DNA of 43,872 bases from an uncultured Clostridium sp. (GCA_948436025.1 CAOJHH010000010.1:1-43872), one strand, 5' to 3'. Shown: positions 8,231 through 18,202, counted from the first letter of the stretch. Made by a program: numbers and translations. Notes: a model not told the origin generated them from the letters alone.

Positions 8231-8647
8231 TTAGTTTTCTATTTCTTCTAAATCAATTTGTTCTAATAGTTCCCTGTTTCTTTCTTTTTCGCTAATATAG
8301 AGGGATAAGAAGAAAAGTACAATATACAGAACCATAAGTATCCAGCACATTGCGTACATCTCATTGTTTACTGCAGTGCCAGAAAATATCTGGTAGGTAT
8401 TAACTACTACTACTCCGAATGTAATTGCCGGTAATATCACCGTCACTATGAATTCTGCTATTTCTAACGTTTTATTAATTAGCACATTTACTACTTTTTT
8501 AATTATGATACCTCCTTCTTTTATCAGTACTACTAACTCTACATCTAGTATTAGTTCTACTAGTAATTCTACTCCTGTATATAGTATTAATAATGGTATT
8601 GCTATTATCACCCTTAATAAGAAAATTATTTGTTTTTTCCGTTTCAT
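8231..8647 (-). CDS. Small three-helix membrane protein of unknown function (contains the only unexplained in-phase CGG)
   Basis: 138 residues with a basic N-terminus, three predicted membrane segments (about 7-40, 60-85 and 98-120) and a charged C-terminus (SEKERNRELLEQIDLEE). The middle is low-complexity, rich in Val/Leu/Ile/Glu. The ATG follows a strong AGGAGGT and a good promoter, so the start is well supported. Codon 3 is CGG. If CGG is recoded here as elsewhere, translation ends after six residues (TAA). If it is read as Arg, the protein is MKRKKQ and so on. Possible explanations are a regulated gene, a recent acquisition, or one missing A in the A6 run that follows. I do not recognise the family. 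Confidence 0.6.
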   Translation of the reverse strand: MKRKKQIIFLLRVIIAIPLLILYTGVELLVELILDVELVVLIKEGGIIIKKVVNVLINKTLEIAEFIVTVILPAITFGVVVVNTYQIFSGTAVNNEMYAMCWILMVLYIVLFFLSLYISEKERNRELLEQIDLEEIEN

Positions 8648-8688
8648 TTCTTACCTCCTTTGTCTTCTATTTATTGAAAAACAATATA

Positions 8689-8717
8689 ATTATATCATCT
8701 TCACATGACTTATGCAA
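8689..8717 (-). promoter_or_regulatory. Sigma-A promoter of the 8231 gene
   Basis: TTGCAT (8712-8717), a 17-base spacer and TATAAT (8689-8694) on the minus strand, overlapping the end of hemW, lie about 40 bases before the start codon. Confidence 0.75.
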
Positions 8718-9852
8718 ATTCTTCCCATACAAGATTTGCAAAATCTAAGCCTTTATTTGTTAATTTTATCGTGTCTAAGTCTATTTCTATTAATTCTTGT
8801 TTTACTAATTTTTCTAATTCTTTTCGAAAAAGATAGATTGGGTTTTGGGTAAATTTAGTTTTAAATTCAGCTATAGATACGCCTTGTATTTTTCTTAATC
8901 CCAACAACATGTATTCTTTTTCTTCGTCTTCTTTGGTTTGGATTTCGTGAATGGTTTGTTTTTCATGGGCAGACTTTAACCCTGCTCCTACCATGTAATC
9001 TTGTAGATTGGTGGTGTTGGAATATCTGGTTTTATTGTAGTAGGAATGTGCAGCAAGCCCATACCCTAGGTATGGTTTTTGGCTCCAGCAGTTTTGGTTA
9101 TGTTTGGAACTCTTTTGTGGTTTTGCGAAATTGGAAATTTCGTAGTGGAGATAGCCGTTTTGTTCTAATATCTTTTTTGTGCTCCAGTACATGTTTCTTT
9201 CGGTTTCTTCGTCTGGTAAGATTAGTTTTCCTTCTTCTACCAAGGTAGCCATTGGGGTCCCTTCCTCTAGTATTAGTGAGTACAAGGAGATATGTTCTGG
9301 GGTTAGGTTGATTACTTTTTGTAAGCTATCTTTTAGAATTTCTTCGGTTTGGTTTGGTAGTGCCAGCATTAAATCTACATTCATATTGGAAAAACCAGTT
9401 TTTCTTGCTAACCCATAGGTCTCTAAAAATTGCTCATAGGTATGAATTCTTCCAATTTGTTTTAATATTGCATTATCCGCTGATTGCAAGCCTATGCTTA
9501 AACGATTGATTCCTGCTTGCTTATAATCTTCTAGTTTTTCTTTGGTAACCGTTCCCGGGTTTACTTCTATGGTTATTTCTGCTTGTTTATCAATTTCGTA
9601 ATTTTCTTTTATGGTATTTAGTATTCTAACAATTGCTTTACTATCTATATAAGAAGGGGTTCCCCCTCCAAAGTAAATGGTGGTTACAGAATATCCCTTT
9701 GCTTTTTCTTTATTTTCTTCAATTTCTTTCTTTAATGCTTGTATATACTCTTTTTCCCACATTTCACTTTTTGCAAATGATACGAAATCACAATACAAAC
9801 ACTTTTGTTTACAAAAAGGAATATGCACATAAATTCCCAACTCTTCTTTCAT
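8710..9852 (-). CDS. hemW: Radical SAM protein HemW (HemN-like, heme chaperone family)
   Basis: About 380 residues. The radical SAM cluster motif CKQKCLYC lies at about residues 16-23 after YVHIPF, followed by the family stretches YFGGGTPSYI and EVNPGT, and a C-terminal HemN domain. HemW proteins bind heme and are related to, but distinct from, the coproporphyrinogen dehydrogenase HemN. The start is set to the ATG at 9852, which has GGGAGG eight bases upstream, rather than the longer frame to 9876. It follows whiA with a repeat copy between them. In most Bacillota hemW sits near heat-shock genes, so the placement here is unusual but not remarkable. Confidence 0.9.
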   Translation of the reverse strand: MKEELGIYVHIPFCKQKCLYCDFVSFAKSEMWEKEYIQALKKEIEENKEKAKGYSVTTIYFGGGTPSYIDSKAIVRILNTIKENYEIDKQAEITIEVNPGTVTKEKLEDYKQAGINRLSIGLQSADNAILKQIGRIHTYEQFLETYGLARKTGFSNMNVDLMLALPNQTEEILKDSLQKVINLTPEHISLYSLILEEGTPMATLVEEGKLILPDEETERNMYWSTKKILEQNGYLHYEISNFAKPQKSSKHNQNCWSQKPYLGYGLAAHSYYNKTRYSNTTNLQDYMVGAGLKSAHEKQTIHEIQTKEDEEKEYMLLGLRKIQGVSIAEFKTKFTQNPIYLFRKELEKLVKQELIEIDLDTIKLTNKGLDFANLVWEEFA

Positions 9853-9894
9853 TTGCTTTTCCTCCCATCTGCACAAAATGAAACCTCGTACAAT

Positions 9895-9949
9895 AAAGGT
9901 CCCTTTACTTAAGGGGGCTGTCGTTCGAAGAACGACTGGAGGGTCTTAA
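9895..9949 (-). repeat. Interspersed palindromic repeat, family A, copy 2 (reverse orientation)
   Basis: A reverse-oriented, somewhat diverged copy of family A with a CGTTCTTCGAACG-type inner hairpin. It overlaps the 3' end of whiA, so the last roughly 14 codons and the stop of WhiA come from the repeat. Confidence 0.8.
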
Positions 9950-10829
9950 CTCCCTTGCTATTTCGCAAATTTTCTTTAACCTATGGTTTACCCCAGATTT
10001 TCCGATTGGAGGTTCTAGCATGTTTCCTAACTCTAGTAAACTTGCCTCTGGATGGGCTTGTCTTAAATTTGCAATCTCTTTTAAATTTTCTGGAAGCATG
10101 TCAAATTTCCTGTTTTTCTTTAAATATTCAATCTGTTTTATTTGTTCTACCGATGCATTAATGGTTTTATTTAAATTAGCAGTTTCGCAATTGACTAAAC
10201 GGTTTACGTTATTTCTTGTATCACGTACCACACGAATTTCTTCAAAATTTAGTACTGCTTTTCCAGCCCCCATAAGAGCTAAGGTTTTTGAGATTTCTTC
10301 CGCTTCTTTTAAATAAATCGCAATATTACTTTTTTTGGTTAGAACTTTTGCCGGAATTCCAAAGGCTTGTAGTACCATAAGTACAAAATTGGCATTTTCT
10401 TTGTTTTGTAGACGTATTTCAAAATGATATTGATGCTGTGGGTTGTTGCAAGACCCACCACCTAGGAAGCATCCTCTTACCAATGCTTTTAATATGGCTT
10501 CCTTTTTTTTGATATCGATTTGCTTTAAATTGACACATAACCCTATGGCATTATTCTCATACGTTATTTCTTCTATTTCTAATTTTTTGCAAGTAATAAC
10601 ATATACCTTTCCCTGTAATTCGATTTTGTAATCAACACCTAAATTGCTTAGTAATTTGCCAAATCGATTAATATTGTACTCATTTTGGGTTGTATATTTT
10701 AGTTTTCCTCTTGCGATATTCGTATTGTTACTAATCAAATACCCGAATCAGTTCCCATTTCACGCATTCCTTGTTTGCTAATGTATTTAATTTGCTTAAT
10801 TCTTCTTTTAATTCTCTTGAAAAAGACAT
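9905..10829 (-). CDS. whiA: DNA-binding protein WhiA, with an internal CGGN recoding site
   Basis: WhiA joins a LAGLIDADG-like N-terminal domain to a C-terminal helix-turn-helix and affects cell division and chromosome segregation in Gram-positives. The ATG at 10829 (MSFSRELKEEL) lies inside the end of prmC. The conventional frame meets CGG at codon 29 and stops four codons later. Skipping one base at CGGG (10742-10745) gives ELIGYLISNN and opens the rest of the gene, giving 307 residues, close to the family norm. NCETANLNKTINASVEQI and SLLELGNMLEPPIGKSGVNHR are the recognisable C-terminal parts. The last residues (ELRPSSRSSNDSPLK) are contributed by a repeat. Confidence 0.92.
10742..10745 (-). 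other. CGGG recoding site in whiA (Gly29)
   Basis: Coding-strand context is ATT-CGGG-TAT. This is the only site whose fourth base is G. Triplet reading gives TAG four codons later. Confidence 0.88.
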
Positions 10830-11686
10830 TTATTTTCACCTTCTCTTGCTTTTTTTGCCATAATCATTCTGTTATTTCCAGATAGGTCTTTTTTTGTTTG
10901 TATTTCGCTATATTCTCCCGTTTCTTGTATGATACGAATGACTTCTTCTTTTTGGTCATAGCCAATTTCTAAAAATATGGCTCCGTTTTTTTCTAAAAAC
11001 TTTCCTGCTTGTTCTAAGATTTTTCTGTAAAATATTAGTCCATCAGCTCCACCATCTAAAGCAATCATTGGTTCTTTTTGCACTTGTGGCTCTAAGGTAG
11101 CAATCACTTCGGTTTTAATATATGGTGGGTTTGATACGATGACACCAAAGGTTCCTTCTACTTTTTCATATAAGTCCGATTGTAGAAAGGTCACATGATT
11201 TACTTTGTTTTGTTTTGCATTTTTCTTTGCTACTTCTAATGCTTTTATACTAATATCCACTGCTACAATTTCACAATCTGGAAGATATTTTCCAAGTGAA
11301 ATCGCAATGGCACCACTTCCTGTGCATAAGTCTAATATGCGAAGCTTTTCTTTTTTGTTTTTACAGTATGCAATTACTTCTTCTACTGTAATTTCCGTAT
11401 CTGCCCTTGGGATTAGTACATTTTCTTCTACGTAAAAATCTAGTTTCATAAATTCTTGGTGATGCGTAATATATTGAAGTGGATACCCCTCTTCTAATTT
11501 TCGTATAAATTTCCTATACTCTTCCTTCTTCTCGCCTTCCATTTCTCTTGTATCATGAACCATGATATACTCCTTTTCTACTCCTAAACAATAGCTAAGT
11601 AGTAATCTTGCTTTTAATTTTGGCTCTTCGATTCCTTTTTGTTGTAATTGTTCTATTGCCCACAATAAATTTTCCTGTATCGTCAT
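10808..11686 (-). CDS. prmC: Release factor glutamine methyltransferase PrmC
   Basis: 292 residues. An N-terminal helical domain precedes a Rossmann methyltransferase core with the SAM motif LDLCTGSGAIAISLG (about 118-132) and the catalytic NPPY motif (about 185), which positions the glutamine side chain. PrmC methylates the GGQ glutamine of peptide release factors RF1 and RF2. Its usual neighbour prfA is not present. It overlaps the whiA start by 22 bases, which implies co-expression. The ribosome binding site is weak (AGAGAAG). Confidence 0.93.
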   Translation of the reverse strand: MTIQENLLWAIEQLQQKGIEEPKLKARLLLSYCLGVEKEYIMVHDTREMEGEKKEEYRKFIRKLEEGYPLQYITHHQEFMKLDFYVEENVLIPRADTEITVEEVIAYCKNKKEKLRILDLCTGSGAIAISLGKYLPDCEIVAVDISIKALEVAKKNAKQNKVNHVTFLQSDLYEKVEGTFGVIVSNPPYIKTEVIATLEPQVQKEPMIALDGGADGLIFYRKILEQAGKFLEKNGAIFLEIGYDQKEEVIRIIQETGEYSEIQTKKDLSGNNRMIMAKKAREGENKCLFQEN

Positions 11687-11728
11687 TTTTCTTCTCTTTT
11701 CTTTTTATCTTTCCTATATTTTACAAAA

Positions 11729-11756
11729 GATAGAGACTTTTTTCAAGTTCTCTATC
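11729..11756 (-). terminator. Intrinsic terminator after the 11789 gene
   Basis: The stem GATAGAGA (11729-11736) with 11749-11756 and an A-rich loop, followed on the minus strand by TTTTG, lies between the 11789 gene and prmC. Confidence 0.6.
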
Positions 11757-11788
11757 CTTATTTTCATAAACTCTTTTACTTACTTTCT

Positions 11789-12301
11789 TTATCCAAAGAA
11801 ACATAGGAAAATAACAGCAGCAATTAGCATTGGTCCTGCTAAATTCTCACTTTCAAATGCTTCCTCAGGTGTATTTTCTGGTATTTCATCTACTACCGTA
11901 ATTCGTGCATAATCAACATCTGTATATTGAAATCCCATACGAAATTCACGTGATTTATATGGTATTAGATGATTTAGCTCTACATACTTTGTCCCCATAC
12001 ATACATCTCTTTTACTATACAAATCAATTTTCACATATGCCGTGGACATAACTTCATTGGTATGTGTAACACTTCCCCCTACATATCCATTTACATAAGT
12101 TGCTTTTGCCTCTGTTATATCAATTTGCATACCACTTGGCTCTGTTTTATAGGTATCAATTGGGTCATAGGTTGCCTTTAATGCAATATCAATCATAATA
12201 TTTGAAAAAATAAAAAATAAAATCACACAAAGTGCATAAATTCCAAATGTTCGAATTCGGTTTCCCTCTGCTCCTTTTCCCGTTATATTAATCTTCCACA
12301 T
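11789..12301 (-). CDS. Membrane-anchored hypothetical protein with an extracellular beta domain
   Basis: 170 residues. A membrane helix lies at about 22-45, and a predicted beta-sandwich at about 55-145 (YVNGYVGGSVTHTNE, AYVKIDLYSKRD) resembles FxLYD-type domains. It ends in a short hydrophobic C-terminal segment, so both ends are probably in the membrane. GGAG precedes the ATG by eight bases, and a terminator follows. It lies between addA and prmC on the same strand. I cannot assign a function. Confidence 0.75.
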   Translation of the reverse strand: MWKINITGKGAEGNRIRTFGIYALCVILFFIFSNIMIDIALKATYDPIDTYKTEPSGMQIDITEAKATYVNGYVGGSVTHTNEVMSTAYVKIDLYSKRDVCMGTKYVELNHLIPYKSREFRMGFQYTDVDYARITVVDEIPENTPEEAFESENLAGPMLIAAVIFLCFFG

Positions 12302-12367
12302 ATCAATTACTCCGTTTCTTTACTAAGATAGACCTATTATATCATAGATAACATAATTTGTAAACTC

Positions 12368-15300
12368 TTACACCCTAATCTCCTTTTGCAAATAGATAGA
12401 ATAAATACATACCTCTTCTACCTTCTTCCCAGTTGCTGCTTCTAGGGCTTTTTTGTAGATTTCTAGTTGTTTTTGGTATTTTTTTATTAGGTCTTCTTCT
12501 TTTTTTACAAAATCAGTTTTGTAGTCTACTAGTATCATATGATTTTCTTTATCAATATAGTATAGGTCAATAATTCCTTGTACTAGAATTGGTTCTTCTA
12601 CTTCTTTTTTCACAATTTCTTTTGCTGGCATGTCAAAATAAAATGGTGTTTCTTTATGAATTTCTTTTGCATGTTTTAGTTTGTAGAACAAGTCCGATTT
12701 GGTATAGTCTAGTAGGTCTTTTGTCGGAATTGCTTCTGCTTCTTTTTTGGTAATGATTTGTTTTTGTTCTAATGTTTTTATGAGTGCTTCAATTTTGGCT
12801 AAGGTGTATTCTTCTTTTTCATTTATGTGTTGCAAGCATAAATGGACTAAGGTTCCCTTTCTTGCTGAGCTGATTTGTATTTCGTCTTTTAAGAAGTTTG
12901 GTACCTTTTTTTCTTTTGGTTGCCTTCCGTGTATTTGGCTCTATTATCGTTAATACATCTGGTAATTCTTGCTCCCTTTCTTTTATCTTACTTACCGATG
13001 TCATGGTTGGAATATCACAAGAGCTTTCATATGGATATTGCCATTCTAATTTCTTTTGTAACTCTTGTGTGTCTTTGTATTTCTTACTTTCTTGTATAAA
13101 ATGAACTTCTCTTTCTTGTTTTTCGTTACTTTCGTTATTTTTTTGTAGTTCTTGCTTTTCATGCACTTCTAATTCTAGCATGGTTTTGGCTTTTTCTTCG
13201 TCTTTCCAATAAACTAATTCGAGCCAATCTAGGTATGATTTGTATTGTTTTACTAAATTTGGTGGTATTTCTTTTGTTTCTCCAAGGGCTAGTCTTTCTT
13301 TTTTCTTTGCGATTTCTTTTTCAAAATCTTTACGAACCCCTGTTATTATTAGCTTTTCCTTTGCTCTTGTTAGTGCTACATATAATATTCTCATTTCTTC
13401 CGATAAGGTTTCTTTTGTTACTTTTGCACTAATGGCAAGCTTTGCACAAGTTGGATATTCGATTTTTCTTACTTCATCAATATATTTGGGGCCTATTCCT
13501 AAATCTTGATGTAATAAAATAGGAGCATTTAAATCCATTAAATTAAATTTTTTCGAAGTAGCACTTAGAATAACCACTGGAAACTCTAGTCCCTTACTTT
13601 TGTGAATACTCATAATACGTACTACATCTTCGTTTTCACTAATGATTTTGGCTGAGTCCATATCACTACTTGCTCTTCTTAATTGATTGATATAGGCAAT
13701 AAAATAGAATAGTCCTTTAAAACTTGCCTTTTCGTATTCTCTTGCTCTTTCAAATAGCATTTTCAAATTGGCTTGTTTTACCTGTCCATTTGGCATAAGC
13801 CCTACATATTGGTAATAGCCAGTTTCCATATAGATATGCCAAATAAATTCATCTAATGGCATATATTCATTTTTGTTTCTAAATTCCTCTAGCTTCGATA
13901 AAAATTCTTTCATTTTTTGTTCTAGTTCCGAGCCTAGGTTCTCATTTTCAGGTGCTTGCCTAAAAATAGTATAAAAATCCTCTTTTTTTCCTCGTTCTCC
14001 GTTTAATTTGATACGAATTAGTTCATTATCATCAAATTTTCCAATTTGAGAACGTAGCACACTAACAAAGGGAATATCTTGTTTTGGGTTATCGATTATT
14101 TTTAGTAAGGATAACATGGTTTGAATTTCGATGGAGTCAAAATACCCACTTCCGGTGTCGCTAAATACGGGAATATTTTGGTTATTTAGCTCTTTTTCAA
14201 AAATTGGTGCTACACTTGCAGTACTTCTTAGTAAAATAACAATATCTTTATAGCAAATGTCACGATATCCTTTCGTTTTATCGTATACTTGAAATTTGCC
14301 TTTTATTAATTCTTGAATTTGATTTGCCACAAACCTTGCCTCTAGCACTGCATTTTCTACCTGTTCCAGTTCTTCCTCTTCTTTTTCTTCTGGTTCTTTT
14401 AAATTAAGAATATGTAGGCTTGTTTTGTATTGTTTTTTTAATTTTACATCTTCGTTTTCTTCTAATTGTACTGGCAATATTGTTTTTTCATTCTTGCTTT
14501 GTTTCTCTTTTACATCGTCTTGCAAACTTGGGAAGTTTGCACCTAAATTTAGGTATTCTTCTTTGTTATAATCAATTTCTCCTAAGGTTTTGCTCATAAT
14601 GCTTTCAAATACATGGTTTGTTACCTCTAGTACATTTTCCCTACTTCGGAAATTTTTAAATAACTGAATTTTTAGGTCTTCCTCTGGCCTCCTTTTGTCT
14701 TTTGTTTGGTAGGTTTCGTATTTTTCTAAAAACAGTTCTGGTCTTGCTTGTCGGAATTTGTAAATACTTTGTTTTACATCTCCTACCATAAATAAGTTAT
14801 TTCCATTAGAAATCATATTTAATATGTATTCTTGAATTAAGTTACTATCTTGATACTCATCAATAGCAATTTCTTTAAACTTTTCTTTATAGCTAAGCGC
14901 AACTTCGCTTGGCCTCTTTTCACCGTTTTCATCGGTTTTTACTAAAATTTTTAGGGCAAAATGTTCAATATCATGAAAATCCATTACATTTTTTTCTAGC
15001 TTTTCTTTGGCAAAAGCAGTCTCAAACTCAAAAATCAAATCACGAAGACATGCTAATTTTCGGTACATTTCTACCATATCTTGCCTAATTTGTTCTGAGC
15101 TAGCAATGAAAAACTTATCTTTTACCTTATTATATTTCTTTTTTACTTGGTCTCTTTTTTCTTTGGCTTGGTCTTTTTGTATACTTTCTATCTTTTCTCT
15201 TGGCCAAGTGCCCCATTTGGTATTGGTTACTTGTTCTAATACTTTATCCCACGAAACCAAATCCATAGTAGATGTTTTTATATTTTCTAAATTTGTAATG

Positions 15301-16059
15301 TCTTGCTTTATGGTTTCTGTAAATTTACTTAGTTCTTCGTATTTTTCTAATTCTTTTTTTATACTTTTTAAGTCTAACACACAAGTTTCTATTTCTTCCT
15401 TTGCCTCTTCTAAGAGTATCTTACCCCATTTCGTATTTGCAAAATCTTCCTTCTCGCTTATGTTAAAATCCTCTACCGCTTTTTTTAGCCATTCTTCTGG
15501 AAAGGGATTTGCCTTAATGGTATTAAAAATATTTAGCACTAGATCCTTTAGGGCATCATCTCTTTGGTAAGTGGTATACGTATCAATTAATAACAAAAAT
15601 TCCTTATCTTCTGTTTCATATTTTTCTTCAAATAAATCTTCTAACACTTGTCGTTTTAGTAATTCCATTTCATTTGGTTTTCCAATACGAATATTAGGAG
15701 AAACCCCAATTTCATAAAAATGATTACGAATTACCTCCAAACAAAAAGCATGAATGGTACAAATACTTGCTTTCCCCATTTTTACAATTTGCTCTTGCAT
15801 TTTGGTATCCTCAGGATGCTCCTCTAAATAAGCATAAATGGCATCTAACATCCTTTGCCTCATTTCACTTGCTGCCGCATTGGTAAAAGTTACCACTAAT
15901 AATTCATCAATATTCATATTCTGTTCTAAAATTTTCTTTATCATACGTTCAACCAAAACTGCCGTCTTCCCACTACCGAGCAGCAGCAGCTACTAATATA
16001 TTATTATCTTTCTCCGAAATTGCCTGCAATTGCTCCTTAGTCCATTTTACTTCACTCAT
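12368..16059 (-). CDS. addA: ATP-dependent helicase/nuclease subunit AddA, with two CGGN recoding sites
   Basis: AddA is the helicase-nuclease that with AddB processes double-strand ends for recombination. Conventional reading gives three pieces in three frames. Two one-base skips join them: CGGT at 15975-15978 completes the Walker A AAAAGSGKTAVLVERM (Gly28), and CGGA at 12926-12929 (Gly1044) joins the helicase part to the C-terminal region. The total is 1229 residues, the normal AddA size, and the gene length is 2 modulo 3, as two skips require. Further motifs are IDEYQDSN (Walker B), GDVKQSIYKFRQA, MSIHKSKGLEFPVV and the PD-(D/E)XK nuclease motif LVDYKTD near the C-terminus. No addB is adjacent; the upstream gene is a Fic protein. 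Confidence 0.93.
12926..12929 (-). other. CGGA recoding site 2 in addA (Gly1044)
   Basis: Coding context is ACA-CGGA-AGG. Without recoding the frame runs on for about 36 unrelated codons to a stop. With it, the sequence continues KKVPNFLKDE and the conserved AddA C-terminus. A nearby A7 run could offer a rival explanation, but the CGG lies upstream of it and is enough on its own. Confidence 0.82.
15975..15978 (-). other. CGGT recoding site 1 in addA (Gly28)
   Basis: Coding context is GCT-CGGT-AGT, inside Walker A. Triplet reading gives CGG directly followed by TAG, so AddA would end after 28 residues. Confidence 0.92.
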
Positions 16060-16121
16060 ATTTTTCTCGCTTTCTTGTTACATTTCCTATTCTATTACAC
16101 GTAAGAAACACTCAAGTATAT

Positions 16122-16955
16122 TTAATCATTATTTTCAAATAGTTCTTTTACATGTAGTTCTCTATTTTTTAATTCATTGTTTTTATTTTGTAATAGATTT
16201 TCAAAAAACATTATTAAATAATCAAATATAGGATAGATTGCTTTCGGAATATTTCCGTAATTACTTCTAACTAAAGCGTTTCTAAAATATATGCTATATT
16301 CTTTAAACATATCATTATTAACATTAAATCCCATATTATTAAGATACTTTTCAATAAATACTGCTGTTGTTCTTGTGTTGCCTTCTCCAAAAGGATGTAC
16401 CTGCCAAATACTCGAAGTGAATTTGGCAATATGTTTAATTAATTCATCATTATTTAGTTTTGAGTAATCAAAATCCTTTTCTTCTTTAAAATCATATTCG
16501 AAATAACTTTCTATGTCTTGATAATTTACATATTTTACAGTTTCACCATTTAGAATAGGTTCTTTTTTAGAAATATTATAATCTCTGTAATTGCCTGCAA
16601 AATCATATATGTCTTTAAATAAATATCTATGAATATTCTTTAATGTAATAGGACTAAAACCGAAACTCTTATCTTCTAAAAGCTGTGCTATTCTTAAAGA
16701 TACTAAATCACATTCTTTCTCTTTTTGAATATTTATATCAGTAGAGTTTTGTGTTTCATAATATGTTTTTAATAAATTTTCTACTTCATAATATTTTAGT
16801 TCTCCATTAATATTTTTTTGAGATAACTTTAATAAATATTTAGAAGGCTCTAAATTATCAACTTTATTTAATCCTATACCAGTATTCCAATATTCTTGTT
16901 TTTTTGAGGCATCTGTTGTTTCATTTTCAATTATATAATTTTCTTCATTAGACAT
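16122..16955 (-). CDS. Fic/DOC family protein (probable AMP-transferase)
   Basis: About 277 residues with a full Fic core motif HPFGEGNTR near residue 195, whose His is the catalytic base for transferring AMP (or another nucleotide) to a hydroxyl on a target protein. Upstream helices (ITLKNIHRYLFKDIYDFAGNYR) match the usual Fic N-terminal part. The start is the ATG at 16955, six bases after AGGAGG, not the longer frame to 16985. No antitoxin-like gene is adjacent, so it may be a lone regulatory Fic rather than half of a toxin-antitoxin pair. Targets cannot be predicted. Confidence 0.88.
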   Translation of the reverse strand: MSNEENYIIENETTDASKKQEYWNTGIGLNKVDNLEPSKYLLKLSQKNINGELKYYEVENLLKTYYETQNSTDINIQKEKECDLVSLRIAQLLEDKSFGFSPITLKNIHRYLFKDIYDFAGNYRDYNISKKEPILNGETVKYVNYQDIESYFEYDFKEEKDFDYSKLNNDELIKHIAKFTSSIWQVHPFGEGNTRTTAVFIEKYLNNMGFNVNNDMFKEYSIYFRNALVRSNYGNIPKAIYPIFDYLIMFFENLLQNKNNELKNRELHVKELFENND

Positions 16956-17139
16956 AAAAAACCTCCTAAAATTTCTCTTTTCCATACCTTAATATTATAC
17001 TATAAAATGCCTAAAATTACTATAGTTTTGCCTAAAAATTCCAATGAATTACAACATCATTTTTATCAATCTATTGCATGCATTTATTTTATTTTTTTGT
17101 TTATACTAAATAGTATGAATGAAAAATGGAGGTAATCGT

Positions 17140-17574
17140 ATGGAAAAAAATACAAATTTGTATGTGTTAAATGAAGTGCACAAAGGTGCAAAAATGGGAA
17201 TGGATTCGATTTCGACTATTTCTGAAAAAGTATCGGAGCCAAATCTTAAGGACAACTTAAGTTTTCAATATACGCAATATGGCGATATTTTAGATAGTGT
17301 TAATGAAATTTATAAGAAATATGGTGATATTCCAAAAGATAATAATCCTATGAATGAGGTTATGTCTTGGACTGGTATTCAAATGAATACCTTAACCGAT
17401 AAAAGTAACTCTCATATTGCAGATATGTTAATTCAAGGTACTACGATGAGTATTATTGAAGGTCGAAAACTATTAAATCAAAATCCCAATATTGATGAGG
17501 AAGTTCGTCAAGTATTAAATACGTTTGTAAAAATGCAAGAAAATAATGTAGAAAAATTAAAGACCTTTTTGTAA
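17140..17574 (+). CDS. Small four-helix protein, ferritin-like/DUF2383-type (tentative)
   Basis: About 144 residues, entirely helical, with the feel of a four-helix bundle (NEVHKGAKMGMDSISTISEK, SWTGIQMNTLTDKSNSHIAD). Proteins of this look are widespread in Clostridia and are often annotated as hypothetical or as spore-related ferritin-like proteins. GGAGG lies a suitable distance before the ATG at 17140, so the longer frame from 17119 is not used. It is transcribed away from the Fic gene and ends at a strong terminator. No metal-binding Glu/His pattern is obvious, so the function is unknown. Confidence 0.75.
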   Translation: MEKNTNLYVLNEVHKGAKMGMDSISTISEKVSEPNLKDNLSFQYTQYGDILDSVNEIYKKYGDIPKDNNPMNEVMSWTGIQMNTLTDKSNSHIADMLIQGTTMSIIEGRKLLNQNPNIDEEVRQVLNTFVKMQENNVEKLKTFL

Positions 17575-17597
17575 ATTCATTGATGATTCTTAAAAGT

Positions 17598-17635
17598 AAA
17601 ATAGAGGTATATTTTATTTAATTTACCTCTATTTT
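17598..17635. terminator. Bidirectional terminator between convergent genes
   Basis: A perfect 12-bp stem (17598-17609 with 17624-17635) around an AT-rich loop lies between the plus-strand gene ending at 17574 and the minus-strand gene ending at 17665. A T-run follows on the plus strand. Confidence 0.85.
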
Positions 17636-17664
17636 TATTTATAGAATTTTTTATGTTAAACTTT

Positions 17665-17994
17665 TTAATTAGAAGCCCATCTTACTACTTTAATATCTTT
17701 GTATTTGTTTAGGACCTCTCTATATTTTTGGTATTCTTCCTCCCACAACATACTTGGAATTTTATCGAACGCTTCAAATACTTTTTCTGCTTCCATTAAG
17801 AAAATGACTTGCTCTTGTGAGGTTAAGTTTCCCCCTTTTTTAGCAAAAATATATAATTCATCTAATAACTCATTTGCTTTAATAAAGGACCAGAAATCTT
17901 TTACTTGAATTCCTGCCATTTTTATCTGCATTACTGAAAATGCAATTAAAGAAACAATTATAAAAATTAAAATATATAATACTGTCTCTACCAT
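17665..17994 (-). CDS. Small membrane-anchored hypothetical protein
   Basis: About 109 residues: an N-terminal membrane helix (ETVLYILIFIIVSLIAFSV) and a charged helical cytoplasmic part (FWSFIKANELLDELYIFAKK). AAGGTG lies six bases before the ATG at 17994, which decides the start over a GTG nine bases upstream. I do not recognise the family. Confidence 0.65.
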   Translation of the reverse strand: MVETVLYILIFIIVSLIAFSVMQIKMAGIQVKDFWSFIKANELLDELYIFAKKGGNLTSQEQVIFLMEAEKVFEAFDKIPSMLWEEEYQKYREVLNKYKDIKVVRWASN

Positions 17995-18202
17995 TACAAT
18001 CACCTTCTTTTGAAACTTTTGTTACTTTATCTTTTGCCTCTCACATTTGTATTATAACATAATATGACAAAAATTGCAAGTTTTTGTCATGTTATTGTAA
18101 TAAATACGTAATATATCTTCAGAAAATGCTATTATTTTATCCATTGGGGACATTAAAAATTGCATAAGAATTGTAATTTTTCTACCTATTTTTGTTCTTT
18201 TA

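Noticed and set aside
12901..12915. The A7 run in addA as a homopolymer insertion
   Set aside because: It could explain the second addA break, but an in-phase CGG 15-20 bases upstream explains it under the same rule as the other ten, and the restored sequence is continuous.
15007..15570. 187-codon plus-strand frame inside addA, and similar antisense frames in clpC
   Set aside because: They are shadows of the real minus-strand gene. Composition follows the opposite strand and no start signal is present.
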